Shown here in pieces: positions 51,820 through 62,300 of a DNA stretch of 64,000 bases. Position 1 is the stretch's first letter. Each line of letters starts with the position of its first letter. The position numbers and the translations under genes were made by a program. The DNA comes from Burkholderia sp. L27(2015) (lineage in GTDB: Bacteria; Pseudomonadota; Gammaproteobacteria; Burkholderiales; Burkholderiaceae): contig NZ_LMUX01000007.1 in NCBI RefSeq assembly GCF_009765705.1, positions 158,716 to 222,715 of the forward strand, in the 5' to 3' direction. The notes beneath the pieces are model-generated. The model had not been told where the DNA came from and searched no databases. It saw only the letters and a list, made by a program, of their open reading frames with translations.

Positions 51820-52935
51820 TCACGGCTGACGCTGCATCAGCTCGGGCCAACGCGCCGCGGCGCGCCAGTGTTCAAATTGCCCCTCGCCTTGCAGCTTGCC
51901 CGCGAGCAAATCGCCGCAAAAGCGCGCAGCTTGCCCAACCACTTCGGGCGAAATCATGTAGCCATGCCGGTATAGACCGTTGACCCGCACCGTATGCGTG
52001 CCGTTCCATGCGATCGCCGGACGGTGATCGGGCAGCGTCGGCCGGTTTTGCGAATTGAGTTCGAGAATGCGCGCCTCGCCAAAACCCGGATGGATCGAAT
52101 ACGCAGCACTGAGCAGCTCGAGCGCCGAACGCACGCTAACGGGCGAAGCATCCTCGCCTTCGACCTCGGTTGCGCCGATCACATACAGATCGTCCTGCTT
52201 GGGCGCGATATAGAGCGGGTAGCGTGGATGCAGCAGACGTATCGGGCGCGCCAGATTGATGCCGGGGGCATGGACTCGCGCCACCTCACCTCGAATGCCG
52301 CGCAGCGCCGGCCACGCCGGTTTGCTGCCCAGGCCGCGGCAATCGACGACGATGCGCGCGCGTGGCTCCTGGCCGGCTTCGATCGTGACGTTCCAATGCT
52401 GCTCGACGCCACGCGCGGTCAGCCCTGCGCGCAAGGCGTTCAGTAATTGCCGATTGTCCATCTGGCCTTCGCGCGGCAGTAGCAAGCCGCGCTCGAAGCG
52501 CCCCGCCAGTGCCGGTTCGACCGCATTCAGTTGAGGCCCGCGCAGCACTTGCACGCCGCCATCGAGCAATGCGGCGCTGGCATTGGCGCGCATCCGGCTG
52601 TCGAACAAGCCCGCCTCGGCGCGATCAGCCGTATGCCAGACCACCAGCGTGCCGGCACGCTGAAAAAATACCGGTTCGGGTAGCGCGGCCAGTAGCGTGG
52701 GCCAGACTTCGAGCGAAGCCGCGCCGAGCTCGGTAATGAGCGTTTCGGCCGACGCCGCTTCCGCCAGCGGCGCCAGCATGGCCGCCGCGACCCAGGCTGC
52801 CGCGCCCGTGCCGCTCGCGTCGCCGCGCTCGTACAACGCGACGCGATGGCCTTCCCCGGCTAGCATCCAGGCAAGCAGGCGCCCGCTCAGCCCGCCGCCG
52901 AGGATGGCAAAATCAGGAATGGTGACTGCGGTCAT
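51820..52935 (-). CDS. thiO: Glycine oxidase ThiO
   Basis: 371 residues, FAD-dependent D-amino-acid-oxidase fold. ILGGGLSGRLLAWMLAGEGH binds the FAD; RPTLPDHRPAI and VNGLYRHGYMISPEV are the C-terminal family motifs. It oxidises glycine to the dehydroglycine used by ThiG. First gene of thiOSGE; the TPP riboswitch lies about 150 bases upstream of its start. Many bacteria use ThiH instead, but this aerobic route fits. Confidence 0.92.
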   Translation of the reverse strand: MTAVTIPDFAILGGGLSGRLLAWMLAGEGHRVALYERGDASGTGAAAWVAAAMLAPLAEAASAETLITELGAASLEVWPTLLAALPEPVFFQRAGTLVVWHTADRAEAGLFDSRMRANASAALLDGGVQVLRGPQLNAVEPALAGRFERGLLLPREGQMDNRQLLNALRAGLTARGVEQHWNVTIEAGQEPRARIVVDCRGLGSKPAWPALRGIRGEVARVHAPGINLARPIRLLHPRYPLYIAPKQDDLYVIGATEVEGEDASPVSVRSALELLSAAYSIHPGFGEARILELNSQNRPTLPDHRPAIAWNGTHTVRVNGLYRHGYMISPEVVGQAARFCGDLLAGKLQGEGQFEHWRAAARWPELMQRQP

Positions 52936-53087
52936 TCAAATCATGAGCCATAGGTACATCACCGATATCCGGTGGTGGAGTGTAGACGTACCGATCGATG
53001 GCGGGGAGAGGTCCGGGAAGATAACCTGCGCTGTGCATGAGCGACCCCGATCCCAGGTTTCATGACGGGGGCACATGGCGCAAGCCC

Positions 53088-53200
53088 GGAAACTCCCCGC
53101 GCCAGTATTATCTGGATCGGGTCTTAAGGGTTTTTCTCAGCCTGGTCCGGGCAAACTGCGCAGCCTATGGCTGCAATCCGAACCGAGCACCCCTGTTCCT
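53088..53200 (-). promoter_or_regulatory. TPP riboswitch (THI box)
   Basis: Read on the minus strand: AGGGGTGCT (5' box), GGCTGAGAAAAACCC, then ACCCGATCCAGATAATACTGG and CGCGGGGA, which match in order the conserved THI-box elements (GGGGTGC, CTGAGA, ACCC…GA-CTG-ATC, ATAATGCCAGCG-AGGGA). The order, spacing and about 110-base length fit. It precedes thiO, so it should switch thiOSGE off when thiamine pyrophosphate is plentiful. Confidence 0.9.
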
Positions 53201-53410
53201 TATATGTTTCCCATTAAATCATAGATTCCTCGGCATCCGCAAATTGTCGCGACCGGCCTTAGACATACATTGTCATCGATGCGGCCGTGTCGAGACCGGC
53301 AATCGCAACCCCGCGACGCCCCCGGTCTGGCAAAATGGGCGACAATCGGGCGCCGGGGGAAGTTCGCGCCAGAAGCCTGCTCGGGATGCCCCGCTCCGGG
53401 AGCGTGCTCC

Positions 53411-53540
53411 GGAAGCCGGCTGACGAAACCCGCGTCGGAAGTCCGCGCAGGAGGTCCGCGCAGGAGGTCCGCTTAGGAAGCCCATTTAGGAAACCCACTC
53501 AGGAAGCCGGTTTAGGAAGCCGGTTTAGAAAGCCCTATTT
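53411..53540. repeat. 13-base minisatellite, about ten degenerate copies
   Basis: Consecutive 13-base units of the kind AGGAAGCCGGTTT, AGGAAGCCCATTT, AGGAAACCCACTC, AGGAGGTCCGCTT, AGGAGGTCCGCGC fill about 53411-53540, one unit being a base shorter. It ends at an A/T-rich stretch before the ABC transporter gene. Not a multiple of three, so it is not a coding repeat. Confidence 0.85.
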
Positions 53541-53656
53541 AAGCTTAATTTAAGATGGGCACGCGACCATGGCGCGCGCCTTCCTGTTTTGCGTTCCTCC
53601 CGATGCGGCGCTGCGCGCTCACGGGACGGTGGTCATTTTGCTTTTCGGAACCCTGC

Positions 53657-55372
53657 ATGACACCTGATTCGACTCAAGACAAGATCTCCGCGTGGAGTCT
53701 CATCCGCCCCTACTGGTTCTCGGAAGATCGCTGGCCCGCGCGCGGACTGTTGGTCTTCGTGATCGCCATGAATATGGCGCTCGTGTATATCAACGTGCGT
53801 CTGAATTCCTGGCAGGTCAGCTTCTACGACACGCTCACCAAGAAAGACGTCAGTGGTTTTCGCTCATCGCTGATCGAGTTCTCGGTTCTCGCGTTCATGT
53901 ACATCATCATTTACTCGTATCGCACGTACTTCAGGCAGATGCTCGAGTTCCGCTGGCGCCAGTGGCTCACCGATCGCTATTTGCAGCGCTGGCTGGGCGA
54001 CAACGCGTTTTACCGCATCGAGCGCGACAAACTCGCGGACAACCCCGACCAGCGTATCTCCGACGACCTCCAGTCGCTGGCCACTACGACCCTCGCCCTG
54101 TCGCTCGATTTGCTCTCGACCGTCGTCTCGCTGTTATCGTTCGTCACCATCTTGTGGGGGCTGTCCGGGGCGCTCTCGTTCATGCTGGTCGGACATCCGA
54201 TTACGATTCCGGGTTATATGCTCTGGGTCGCGGCAATTTACGCGATAGCCGGCTCGTGGATCATGCACAAGATCAACCATCCGCTGGTGTCGATCGAATA
54301 TCAAAAGCAGCGGGTCGAAGCCGATTTCCGCTTTTCGCTGATACGTCTGCGTGAAAACGCCGAGCAGGTTGCCCTTTATAACGGCGCGGAAACGGAAGAC
54401 GCGCACCTGAAAACCACGTTTTCCCGGATCCGCAGCAACTGGAAACTGGTGATGAAATTCACGCGGCGCCTCACGCTGGTCACCACGCTCTACGGCCAGT
54501 TGGCGACCATCTTCCCGCTGATCGTCGCGTCGCCCCGCTACTTCGCCGGCGCGTTCTCGATCGGCGTGCTGTTCCAGATTTCCAGCGCGTTCGGCAACGT
54601 GAGCGACTCGCTGTCGTGGTTCATCAGCAGTTATCCGACACTGGCCGGATGGCGCGCCACCGTCAATCGTTTGCGCGAATTCCAGCGGGTCATGCGTACT
54701 CAACACTGGGCCGAATCGGAGTCGCCGGCCACGCTGCACGGCGGGATCAACCGGCATATGAACGATATGCCCAATCTTGCCACGCGTGACTTGCAACTGG
54801 CGCTGCCTAACGGCCATGCGCTGTCGACGGTCGGTTCGATCAACATCGAGCCCGGTTCGCGCTGGTTGGTGCGCGGACCGTCGGGCACCGGCAAGAGCAC
54901 GCTGATGCGCGCCTTGGCGGGCCTCTGGCCGTTCGGCGACGGCGCGATCGACGCACCGGTCGGCGCCCAGATGATGTTCTTGCCGCAGCAAAGCTACGTG
55001 CCCATCGGCACGTTCAAGGCGGCGCTGACCTATCCTTCGGCCGCCGACGCCTTCAGCGACGAAGCCTGCCGCGACGCCCTCAAGGCAGCCAGCCTCCCCG
55101 ACTACATCGATCAGCTCGACGTCAGCGAGCACTGGGGGCGTCGGCTGTCGATGGGTGAGCAGCAACGACTCGCGTTTGCGCGAGTGCTGCTGCAGCAGCC
55201 CGACTATCTGTTCCTCGACGAGGCGACCAGCGCATTGGATAGCGAGACCGAACGCAGCCTTTACAACGCCGTGATCACGCGCTTGCCGAAGGCCGCCATT
55301 GTCAGCGTCGCGCATCGCGAATCGCTTGCGGCGTTTCATCAGCACACGCTGGAAATGCAACGCGCCGCCTGA
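53657..55372 (+). CDS. SbmA/BacA-like ABC transporter with fused ATPase
   Basis: The ATG at 53657 gives 571 residues; the frame to 53555 contains no family sequence. The N-terminal half has about five membrane helices and fits the SbmA/BacA-type membrane domain (ABC_membrane_2): IRPYWFSEDRWPARGLLVFV, VRLNSWQVSFYDTL, YFRQMLEFRWRQWLTDRYLQ, NPDQRISDDLQ and EADFRFSLIRLRENAEQVAL. The C-terminal ATPase has Walker A RGPSGTGKSTLMRALAGLW, signature RLSMGEQQRLAFARVLL and Walker B YLFLDEATSALDSETER. The combination is that of YddA-like half transporters. Substrate unknown; relatives import peptides or export vitamin B12-like molecules. Confidence 0.9.
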   Translation: MTPDSTQDKISAWSLIRPYWFSEDRWPARGLLVFVIAMNMALVYINVRLNSWQVSFYDTLTKKDVSGFRSSLIEFSVLAFMYIIIYSYRTYFRQMLEFRWRQWLTDRYLQRWLGDNAFYRIERDKLADNPDQRISDDLQSLATTTLALSLDLLSTVVSLLSFVTILWGLSGALSFMLVGHPITIPGYMLWVAAIYAIAGSWIMHKINHPLVSIEYQKQRVEADFRFSLIRLRENAEQVALYNGAETEDAHLKTTFSRIRSNWKLVMKFTRRLTLVTTLYGQLATIFPLIVASPRYFAGAFSIGVLFQISSAFGNVSDSLSWFISSYPTLAGWRATVNRLREFQRVMRTQHWAESESPATLHGGINRHMNDMPNLATRDLQLALPNGHALSTVGSINIEPGSRWLVRGPSGTGKSTLMRALAGLWPFGDGAIDAPVGAQMMFLPQQSYVPIGTFKAALTYPSAADAFSDEACRDALKAASLPDYIDQLDVSEHWGRRLSMGEQQRLAFARVLLQQPDYLFLDEATSALDSETERSLYNAVITRLPKAAIVSVAHRESLAAFHQHTLEMQRAA

Positions 55373-55459
55373 TCGAGCGGGTGCGTCGCGGGAGCAGGCG
55401 CGAGCATTGCGTCGCGCTGATGAGCTTGGCGCGACATCGGGCCAAACCGCAGATTGGGC

Positions 55460-55489
55460 CGCGGACTAGCCCGCGGGAATTAGTCCGCG
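55460..55489. other. Inverted repeat between convergent genes
   Basis: CGCGGACTA (55460-55468) and TAGTCCGCG (55481-55489) form a perfect 9-base-pair stem with a 12-base loop, between the ends of the ABC transporter (plus) and multicopper oxidase (minus) genes. No T-tract follows, so it may be a Rho-related or processing hairpin rather than an intrinsic terminator. Confidence 0.5.
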
Positions 55490-55529
55490 AACTGACCCGT
55501 GACCTGAGCCGCGCTTCGGCACGGCCCGC

Positions 55530-57107
55530 TCAGCTCACCTCGACCTGCCCCATCATCCCCTGGTCCTCATGCTCCAGTACATGGCAGTGAAACATCCGTC
55601 TGCCCGGCTGCGCCTGCATCAGCTTGATGCGCACCGTTTCTCCCGATTTCAGGTTGACCGTATCGTGTAGCGCCACGTATGCCGGGCGCTCGACGCGTCC
55701 TTGCAGCTCACGCTCTAACACCGTGAACTGCGTACCGTGGATATGAAACGGATGATCCATATCCGAGCGGTTGACGATCTCCCATTGCTCGACCGCACCG
55801 ACACGGCTGGTCAGATCCACGCGCTGCATATCGAAGCTGCGCCCATTGAGCAAAAACGCCATGGGGCGGGCGCCACCTGTCGCCATCCCCATCGCCATCG
55901 CTTCGGACATCACCACTTGCTTGTGCGCGGTGATCTTTCCCAGATCGGGCAGTTGGCGCAGCGTGTCAGGAAGCGCGGCCAAGGGCGGGTGCTTCGCGTC
56001 GAACCCGACGTCCAGTAATGGGACGGCGGTCGGCGTGGCCACCGCGCCCATCTTGCCGCGATCGTAGGCGCCGGCGATCAAGAACGCCGTGCGGGAGCCT
56101 CCGGCGTCCACCACCACATCGATGCGCTGCGCGGGAGCGAGCAGATATTCCCGCAGCCCTTTTTGCGGCGCACCCAACAAACCGCCGTCGGTGCCCACCA
56201 GCGTGTAGCCGTGGCCCGGCAGTTGCAGGCGCAGATAGCGCGCGTTGCTGGCGTTGAGGATGCGCCAACGTTCGCGGCCAATTGCGCTAAAAGCCAAGTG
56301 TGGCTGCCGCTGCCCATTGACCAGCACGAATTGGCCTTCACGGCCGTTCATCCAGTCGCCGGCATCGTTTTCGGAGATCGTGGCATCTCGATTAAGCTTG
56401 AGGTCGGTCACCATCAGCACGCGCTGCGGCACAGCCGCAAGCGGATCGTGTGCGGACGTCACGCGGATTGCACCGGCCAGCCCGCGAAAGACTTGCTCGG
56501 AGCTCAGTTGATGCGGATGCGGATGGTACCAATACAAGCCTTCCGTATCGGCTGGAATGGTGAAGCGGTAGACTCGGCTCGCACCCGGCGCGACCATCTG
56601 CGCCGGATTGCCGTCCTGCTCGGCCGGCACCGGCAGCCCGTGCCAATGCAGCGTCGTCGGCTGGCTCAAGTGATTGTGCAGCGTGATCTCGACACGGTCG
56701 CCCGCGTTGAGATCGATCAGCGGCCCCGGCATCATGCCGTTGTACGCCCATACCTCGGTGAGCTGGCCGGGGATTAGCTCGACTCGCGTGGGAGCCGCCG
56801 TGAGGCTTGCACGAAACACGCCCGGTTCGCGGCTCTCGTTTTGCAAGCGCGGCAATTCATTGAGCGGCGCTCCAGCCGGGATCGCGTTCGCCGCGGCCAG
56901 CTCGGGGCTAGGTCCTCGCATCGTCATTTTTGTGGGCGGTGTCGCCGTCGCTTGCGAAGCCGAGGTCATGCCGGCCATCCCTGGCATGCCAGGCATTGCG
57001 CCCATAGCGCCCGTGGCTTCGTGGTGCATCGTTTGGGCGGATACCGCTCCCGAGCCGGCGAGTCCGGTCAAGCCGAGTGCACCCAGCAGAAAATGTCTAC
57101 GTTCCAT
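55530..57107 (-). CDS. Multicopper oxidase (CueO-like), Tat-exported
   Basis: 525 residues. The N-terminus ERRHFLLGALGLTGLAGSG has a twin-arginine motif and hydrophobic core, so it should go through the TatABC system encoded in this window. A Met/Gly-rich segment (GAMGAMPGMPGMAGM) follows, a feature of copper-binding oxidases. Copper ligands are in LHWHGLP, WYHPHPH, HPFHIHG and MFHCHVLEHEDQGMM, covering type 1, 2 and 3 sites. It likely oxidises Cu(I) in the periplasm. The gene downstream of its start (57205-57597) is Cys/His-rich and may be copper-related too. Confidence 0.92.
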   Translation of the reverse strand: MERRHFLLGALGLTGLAGSGAVSAQTMHHEATGAMGAMPGMPGMAGMTSASQATATPPTKMTMRGPSPELAAANAIPAGAPLNELPRLQNESREPGVFRASLTAAPTRVELIPGQLTEVWAYNGMMPGPLIDLNAGDRVEITLHNHLSQPTTLHWHGLPVPAEQDGNPAQMVAPGASRVYRFTIPADTEGLYWYHPHPHQLSSEQVFRGLAGAIRVTSAHDPLAAVPQRVLMVTDLKLNRDATISENDAGDWMNGREGQFVLVNGQRQPHLAFSAIGRERWRILNASNARYLRLQLPGHGYTLVGTDGGLLGAPQKGLREYLLAPAQRIDVVVDAGGSRTAFLIAGAYDRGKMGAVATPTAVPLLDVGFDAKHPPLAALPDTLRQLPDLGKITAHKQVVMSEAMAMGMATGGARPMAFLLNGRSFDMQRVDLTSRVGAVEQWEIVNRSDMDHPFHIHGTQFTVLERELQGRVERPAYVALHDTVNLKSGETVRIKLMQAQPGRRMFHCHVLEHEDQGMMGQVEVS

Positions 57108-57204
57108 TCGTTATCTCTCTATCGTACTAAGCTGCCGTCCAGCCCTGACAAGACATGGCGGACGGCGCGAACCGATGGCGCGCGGCCACCGGGCTTGGCT
57201 GGCA

Positions 57205-57597
57205 TCAAGCGTACTGTCGAGGAGGTGGATGCGGCACGTCAGTCTGTGCCGATGTATAGGTCGCTTGCACCGCTGATCCGACACGGTAGAAAAGTACCAT
57301 CTGAGCCGGCTGCGTGGGAGCCAAGGTCATCAACGGTGTGCACGCGCCACATGTCGCGCAGAGCGCACATTCGATACAGCCCGACGCCGGCATCGGGCGA
57401 GGATGCGAGGTCGCTAGCAGATGATCTGAGGTAGCAGAACTAGCGGAGGATACGGCGTCGCGAGCGTGGTTCGGCGCCATATGAACCGTCATCCCGGCCA
57501 TCGCTTCATGACATGGCGACGACACGGCACCCCATCCCTGAAGGGATAGTACGGCCATGCACAAACAGACGATCGCCCGGATGAATCGATTAGACAC
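57205..57597 (-). CDS. Small exported Cys/His-rich protein next to the multicopper oxidase
   Basis: A frame of 165 codons ends at 57205; the GTG at 57597 gives 131 residues with a leader-like start SNRFIRAIVCLCMAVLSLQG followed by GAVSSPCHEAMAGM. An in-frame ATG at 57702 is alternative. The second half has CIECALCATCGACTP and several His/Met, resembling small periplasmic proteins found with copper genes (DUF2946-like, not certain). It sits just upstream of the oxidase on the same strand, so a copper link is likely. Confidence 0.55.
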   Translation of the reverse strand: MSNRFIRAIVCLCMAVLSLQGWGAVSSPCHEAMAGMTVHMAPNHARDAVSSASSATSDHLLATSHPRPMPASGCIECALCATCGACTPLMTLAPTQPAQMVLFYRVGSAVQATYTSAQTDVPHPPPRQYA

Positions 57598-57735
57598 GAG
57601 AATAGAGCCGCTTTTTGGACTCGCACCTGGACCCGCAGTTGGCTCCGTGCTGGTCCTATTACTGCCGCTGGAAATAGACTTGGCCGCACCGCAATGGGCC
57701 AACGGGGCACCAGAACGGCACCCCGCGACAACATT

Positions 57736-59202
57736 TTACCGCGGCAATTCGGAAGCACCCATCAAATACGCATCGACTGCTCGCGCGCACTGACGGCCTT
57801 CACGGATCGCCCACACCACCAACGACTGCCCACGGCGCATGTCGCCCGCCGCGAAGACCTTCTCGACATTGGTGTAATACGCGCGTTCACCCTCGGTGCT
57901 CGCACGCGCATTGCCGCGCAGATCCTTTTCGACCTGAAAGGCGTCCAGCACGCCCGCCACCGGCGCCACGAAGCCCATTGCCAACAAGACCAGATCGGCC
58001 TTCAACTCGAATTCGGAGTCCGGCACTTCCTGCATCTTGCCGTCCTTCCATTCGACCCGAGCCGCGATCAGCTTTTCGACTTTGCCGTTGCTGCCTTCGA
58101 AGCGCTTGGTGGCAACCGCCCAATCGCGCTCGCAACCCTCTTCGTGCGAAGACGAGGTGCGCAACTTGATCGGCCAGTACGGCCAGACCATAGGCTTGTT
58201 TTCCTCTTCGGGCGGCTGCGGCATCAATTCGAACTGCTGCACGCTCGCGGCGCCGTGGCGGTTGGACGTGCCCACGCAATCCGAACCGGTATCGCCGCCA
58301 CCGATGACGACCACATGCTTGCTGCTCGCCTTGATCTGCGCGTCGAGCTTGTCGCCCGCGTTCACCCTGTTTTGCAGCGGCAGGAATTCCATGGCGTAAT
58401 GGACGCCTTGCAGATCGCGGCCCGGCACGGGTAGATCGCGCGGTGCTTCCGCGCCGCCGGCAATGATTACCGCGTCGAAGTCTTCGCGCAGTTGCTGCGG
58501 CGAAATCGTTTCTTTCGCGTCGTTGGCGATGTGCGCCGCAGGCGCTTCGGCGCCGATAAACACGCTGGTGCGAAACACCACGCCTTCGGCTTCCATCTGG
58601 CGCATGCGGCGATCGATCAGCCATTTTTCCAGCTTGAAATCGGGAATGCCATAGCGCAACAGGCCGCCGATCCGATCGTTTTTCTCGAACACGGTGACAT
58701 CGTGGCCCGCACGCGCGAGCTGCTGAGCGGCGGCGAGGCCGGCGGGGCCTGAACCCACCACCGCAATTTTCTTGCCGGTTTTATGCGTGGGCAATTGCGG
58801 CTCGACCCAACCTTCGCCCCAGGCCTTGTCGATGATGGCGTGCTCGATCGACTTGATGCCGACCGCGTCATCGTTGATGCCCAGCGTGCATGCCGATTCG
58901 CACGGAGCCGGACAGATGCGCCCGGTGAATTCCGGGAAATTATTGGTCGAGTGCAGTACCTCGATCGCGCCGCGCCAGTCCTGGCTGTAGACCAGATCGT
59001 TGAAGTCCGGAATGATGTTGTTGACCGGGCAGCCGTTGTTGCAAAACGGAATGCCGCAATCCATGCATCGTGCGCCCTGCTTTTTGGCGTCGGCGTCGGA
59101 CAGTGCAAAAACGAATTCCTTGTAATGCTTTACGCGCGCCTGCGGCGGCTCGTAGGTCTCTGAGAGACGCTCGAACTCGAGAAAACCGGTTGCTTTGCCC
59201 AT
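57736..59202 (-). CDS. gltD: Glutamate synthase small subunit
   Basis: 488 residues; FAD/NADPH-dependent beta subunit that supplies electrons to GltB. N-terminal Fe-S cysteines: [20 protein letters not shown], then [16 protein letters not shown] site [25 protein letters not shown] site [14 protein letters not shown]. It ends …[14 protein letters not shown]. Lies 134 bases after gltB. Confidence 0.96.
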   Translation of the reverse strand: MGKATGFLEFERLSETYEPPQARVKHYKEFVFALSDADAKKQGARCMDCGIPFCNNGCPVNNIIPDFNDLVYSQDWRGAIEVLHSTNNFPEFTGRICPAPCESACTLGINDDAVGIKSIEHAIIDKAWGEGWVEPQLPTHKTGKKIAVVGSGPAGLAAAQQLARAGHDVTVFEKNDRIGGLLRYGIPDFKLEKWLIDRRMRQMEAEGVVFRTSVFIGAEAPAAHIANDAKETISPQQLREDFDAVIIAGGAEAPRDLPVPGRDLQGVHYAMEFLPLQNRVNAGDKLDAQIKASSKHVVVIGGGDTGSDCVGTSNRHGAASVQQFELMPQPPEEENKPMVWPYWPIKLRTSSSHEEGCERDWAVATKRFEGSNGKVEKLIAARVEWKDGKMQEVPDSEFELKADLVLLAMGFVAPVAGVLDAFQVEKDLRGNARASTEGERAYYTNVEKVFAAGDMRRGQSLVVWAIREGRQCARAVDAYLMGASELPR

Positions 59203-59335
59203 GCTTTTCTCTTCTTCCCAATGTCAGTTGTAGGTGGGCGCCAGCGGCGGTGATGCGCGCTGGCCGGCGCCCAAATTTCAGTCAAATCTCAATGAATCAA
59301 GTGGCAATCCAGTGACAATCACGCAACAGCGCAGC

Positions 59336-62300
59336 TCAAGCGGCAGCGACGATTTTCACGCCGTTGCCCGCTGCGTCCGCTTCGGCTTTGGCGCCGAGAT
59401 CGCTGAGCGCGCGCTTGTAGTCGATCGGGAACACTTTGACGAATTGCCGGCGTGAGGCGTCCCAATTTTCGAGCAAGCTCTTGGCGCGCATCGAACCGGT
59501 GAACTGGAAATGGCGCTCTATCATGCCGCGCAGCATCGCCTCGTCGGTACTGCCGGCATGCCACAAAGTGCGCTCTACGGTGCGCTCCTGTTCAGCCTGC
59601 TGCAGCACCGGGTCCAGCGTCACCATGGACTTGTTGCACTTGCCGCCGAACGTGCCATCCGGGTCGTAGACGAAGGCCACGCCGCCGGACATGCCAGCCG
59701 CAAAGTTGCGCCCGGTTTCGCCCAGCACCACGACCGTGCCACCCGTCATGTATTCGCAACCGTGGTCGCCCGTGCCTTCGACGACCGCCGAGGCCCCCGA
59801 ATTGCGTACGCAAAAACGCTCGCCCGCCACGCCCCGGAAGAAGGCCTCGCCCTCGATCGCGCCGTACATCACCGTGTTGCCGCAAATGATGTTTTCTTCG
59901 GACTTGCCGCGGAAATCAGTGGTCGGACGAATGATGATGCGACCGCCCGACAAGCCCTTGCCCACGTAGTCGTTGCCGTCGCCAACCAGGTCGAGCGTCA
60001 CTCCGCGTGCGAGGAAGGCGCCGAAACTCTGGCCGGCCGTCCCTTTGAGCTGGATATGAATCGCGTCGTCGGGCAGGCCCTCGTGACCGTATTTCTTGGC
60101 AATCACGCCCGAGAGCATCGCTCCGACCGTACGATTGACGTTACGTACCGGCTGGATGAACGAGACGTGCTCGCCCTTGTTAATCGCTGCTTTGGATTTC
60201 TCGATCAGGATATGGTCGAGTTCCTTGTCCAGGCCATGGTCTTGCGATTCGACGTGCAGGCGCGCCACCTCCGCCGGCATGTCGGGCAGGTGGAAAATGC
60301 GGCTGAAGTCCAGGCCGCGGGCTTTCCAATGGTCGATGCCTTTCTTCGTGTCGAGCAGGTCGGCGCGGCCGATCAGTTCGTCGAATTTGGCGATGCCCAA
60401 CTGCGCCATGATTTCCCGCACTTCTTCGGCGATGAAGAAGAAGAAATTGACGACATGCTCCGGCTGGCCCTGGAATTTCGCGCGCAGCACCGGATCCTGC
60501 GTGGCGACGCCCACCGGACACGTATTCAGATGGCATTTGCGCATCATGATGCAGCCTTGGGCAACCAGCGGCGCGGTAGCGAAGCCAAACTCGTCGGCGC
60601 CGAGCAGCGCCGCGATCGCCACGTCGCGCCCGGTTTTCATCTGGCCATCGGCCTGCACACGGATACGGCCGCGCAGACGATTGAGCACCAGCGTTTGCTG
60701 CGTTTCAGCCAGGCCCATCTCCCACGGAGTGCCCGCATATTTGATCGAAGACAGTGGCGAAGCGCCGGTGCCGCCATCATGGCCGGCAATCACCACGTGA
60801 TCCGCCTTGGCTTTGGCCACGCCCGCGGCGACCGTGCCCACGCCCACTTCGGCGACCAGCTTGACCGATACGCTCGCGCTCGGATTCACGCTCTTCAGGT
60901 CGTGTATCAGTTGAGCCAAATCTTCGATCGAGTAAATATCGTGGTGCGGCGGCGGCGAAATCAGGCCTACACCCGGCACCGAGAAGCGCAACTTGCCGAT
61001 GTAGTCGCTGACCTTGTGGCCCGGCAATTGACCGCCTTCGCCAGGCTTGGCGCCTTGCGCCATCTTGATCTGGATCTGATCGGCCGAACTCAGGTATTCG
61101 GCCGTTACGCCAAAGCGGCCCGATGCCACTTGTTTGATCTTCGAGCGCAGTGAATCGCCGTCCTTGAGCACCGTATCGCGCACCACGGCCTCGGTGCCCA
61201 TGATGTCGGCCATCGTCTGGCCCGACTTGATTGGAATCCCGCGCAATTCGTTGCGATAGCGGTGCGGATCCTCGCCGCCCTCACCGGTATTGGACTTGCC
61301 GCCGATGCGGTTCATCGCCACCGCCAGCGTCGCGTGCGCTTCGGTACTGATGGAGCCCAGCGACATGGCGCCCGTCGCAAATCGCGTGACGATGTCCTTG
61401 GCCGACTCGACCTCTTCCAGCGGAATGGCCCGCATCGGATCCACCTTGAACTCGAACAGGCCGCGCAACGTCATGTGGCGGCGGCTCTGATCGTTGATCA
61501 GATGCGCATATTCCTTGTAGGTCTGATACGAATTGCTGCGCGCCGAGTGTTGCAGCTTGGCAATCGCGTCGGGGGTCCACATATGTTCTTCGCCGCGCAC
61601 GCGATAAGCGTATTCGCCGCCAGCATCCAACATATTGCGCAGCACCGGATTGTCGCCGAACGCTTCGCGATGCAGGGCGACCGCTTCTTCGGCCACTTCG
61701 AATATGCCGATGCCGCCCACGTTGCTGGCCGTGCCGTGGAAATACTGGCCAACCAGTTCCTTGGAAAGCCCGATCGCCTCGAAAATCTGAGCGCCGGTGT
61801 AGGACATGTAGGTTGAAATGCCCATCTTCGACATGACCTTCTGCAGGCCCTTGCCCACCGCCTTCACGAAGTTCTTGACCGCCTTCTCCGACGACAACTC
61901 GCCCGACAGCCCCTGTGCGAGATTTGCCAGCGTTTCCATGGCTAGGTACGGGTGAACCGCTTCCGCGCCGTAACCGGCCAACAACGCGAAATGATGCACT
62001 TCGCGCGCCGAACCGGTTTCGACCACCAGCCCGGTGCTGGTGCGCAAACCATGGCGAACCAGATGCGTATGGACCGCCGAGGTGGCCAACAAGGCCGGAA
62101 TGGCGACATTATCGCGATCGGTGCGACGATCCGAAACGATCAGGATGTTGTAGCCCGATTTGACGGCGTCGACGGCTTCCGCGCACAGCGACGCGAGACG
62201 GGCTTCGATGCCCTCCTTGCCCCAGGCGACCGGATAGCAGATGTTCAATTCGTAGGCGCTGAATTTGCCGCCGGTGTATTGGTCGATCGCGCGGATTTTG

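Noticed and set aside
53411-53540. CRISPR array
   Set aside because: Units are 13 bases, directly adjacent, with no spacers and no cas genes in the window.
54134-55360. 408-codon minus-strand frame over the ABC transporter
   Set aside because: Shadow of a gene with clear Walker and signature motifs.
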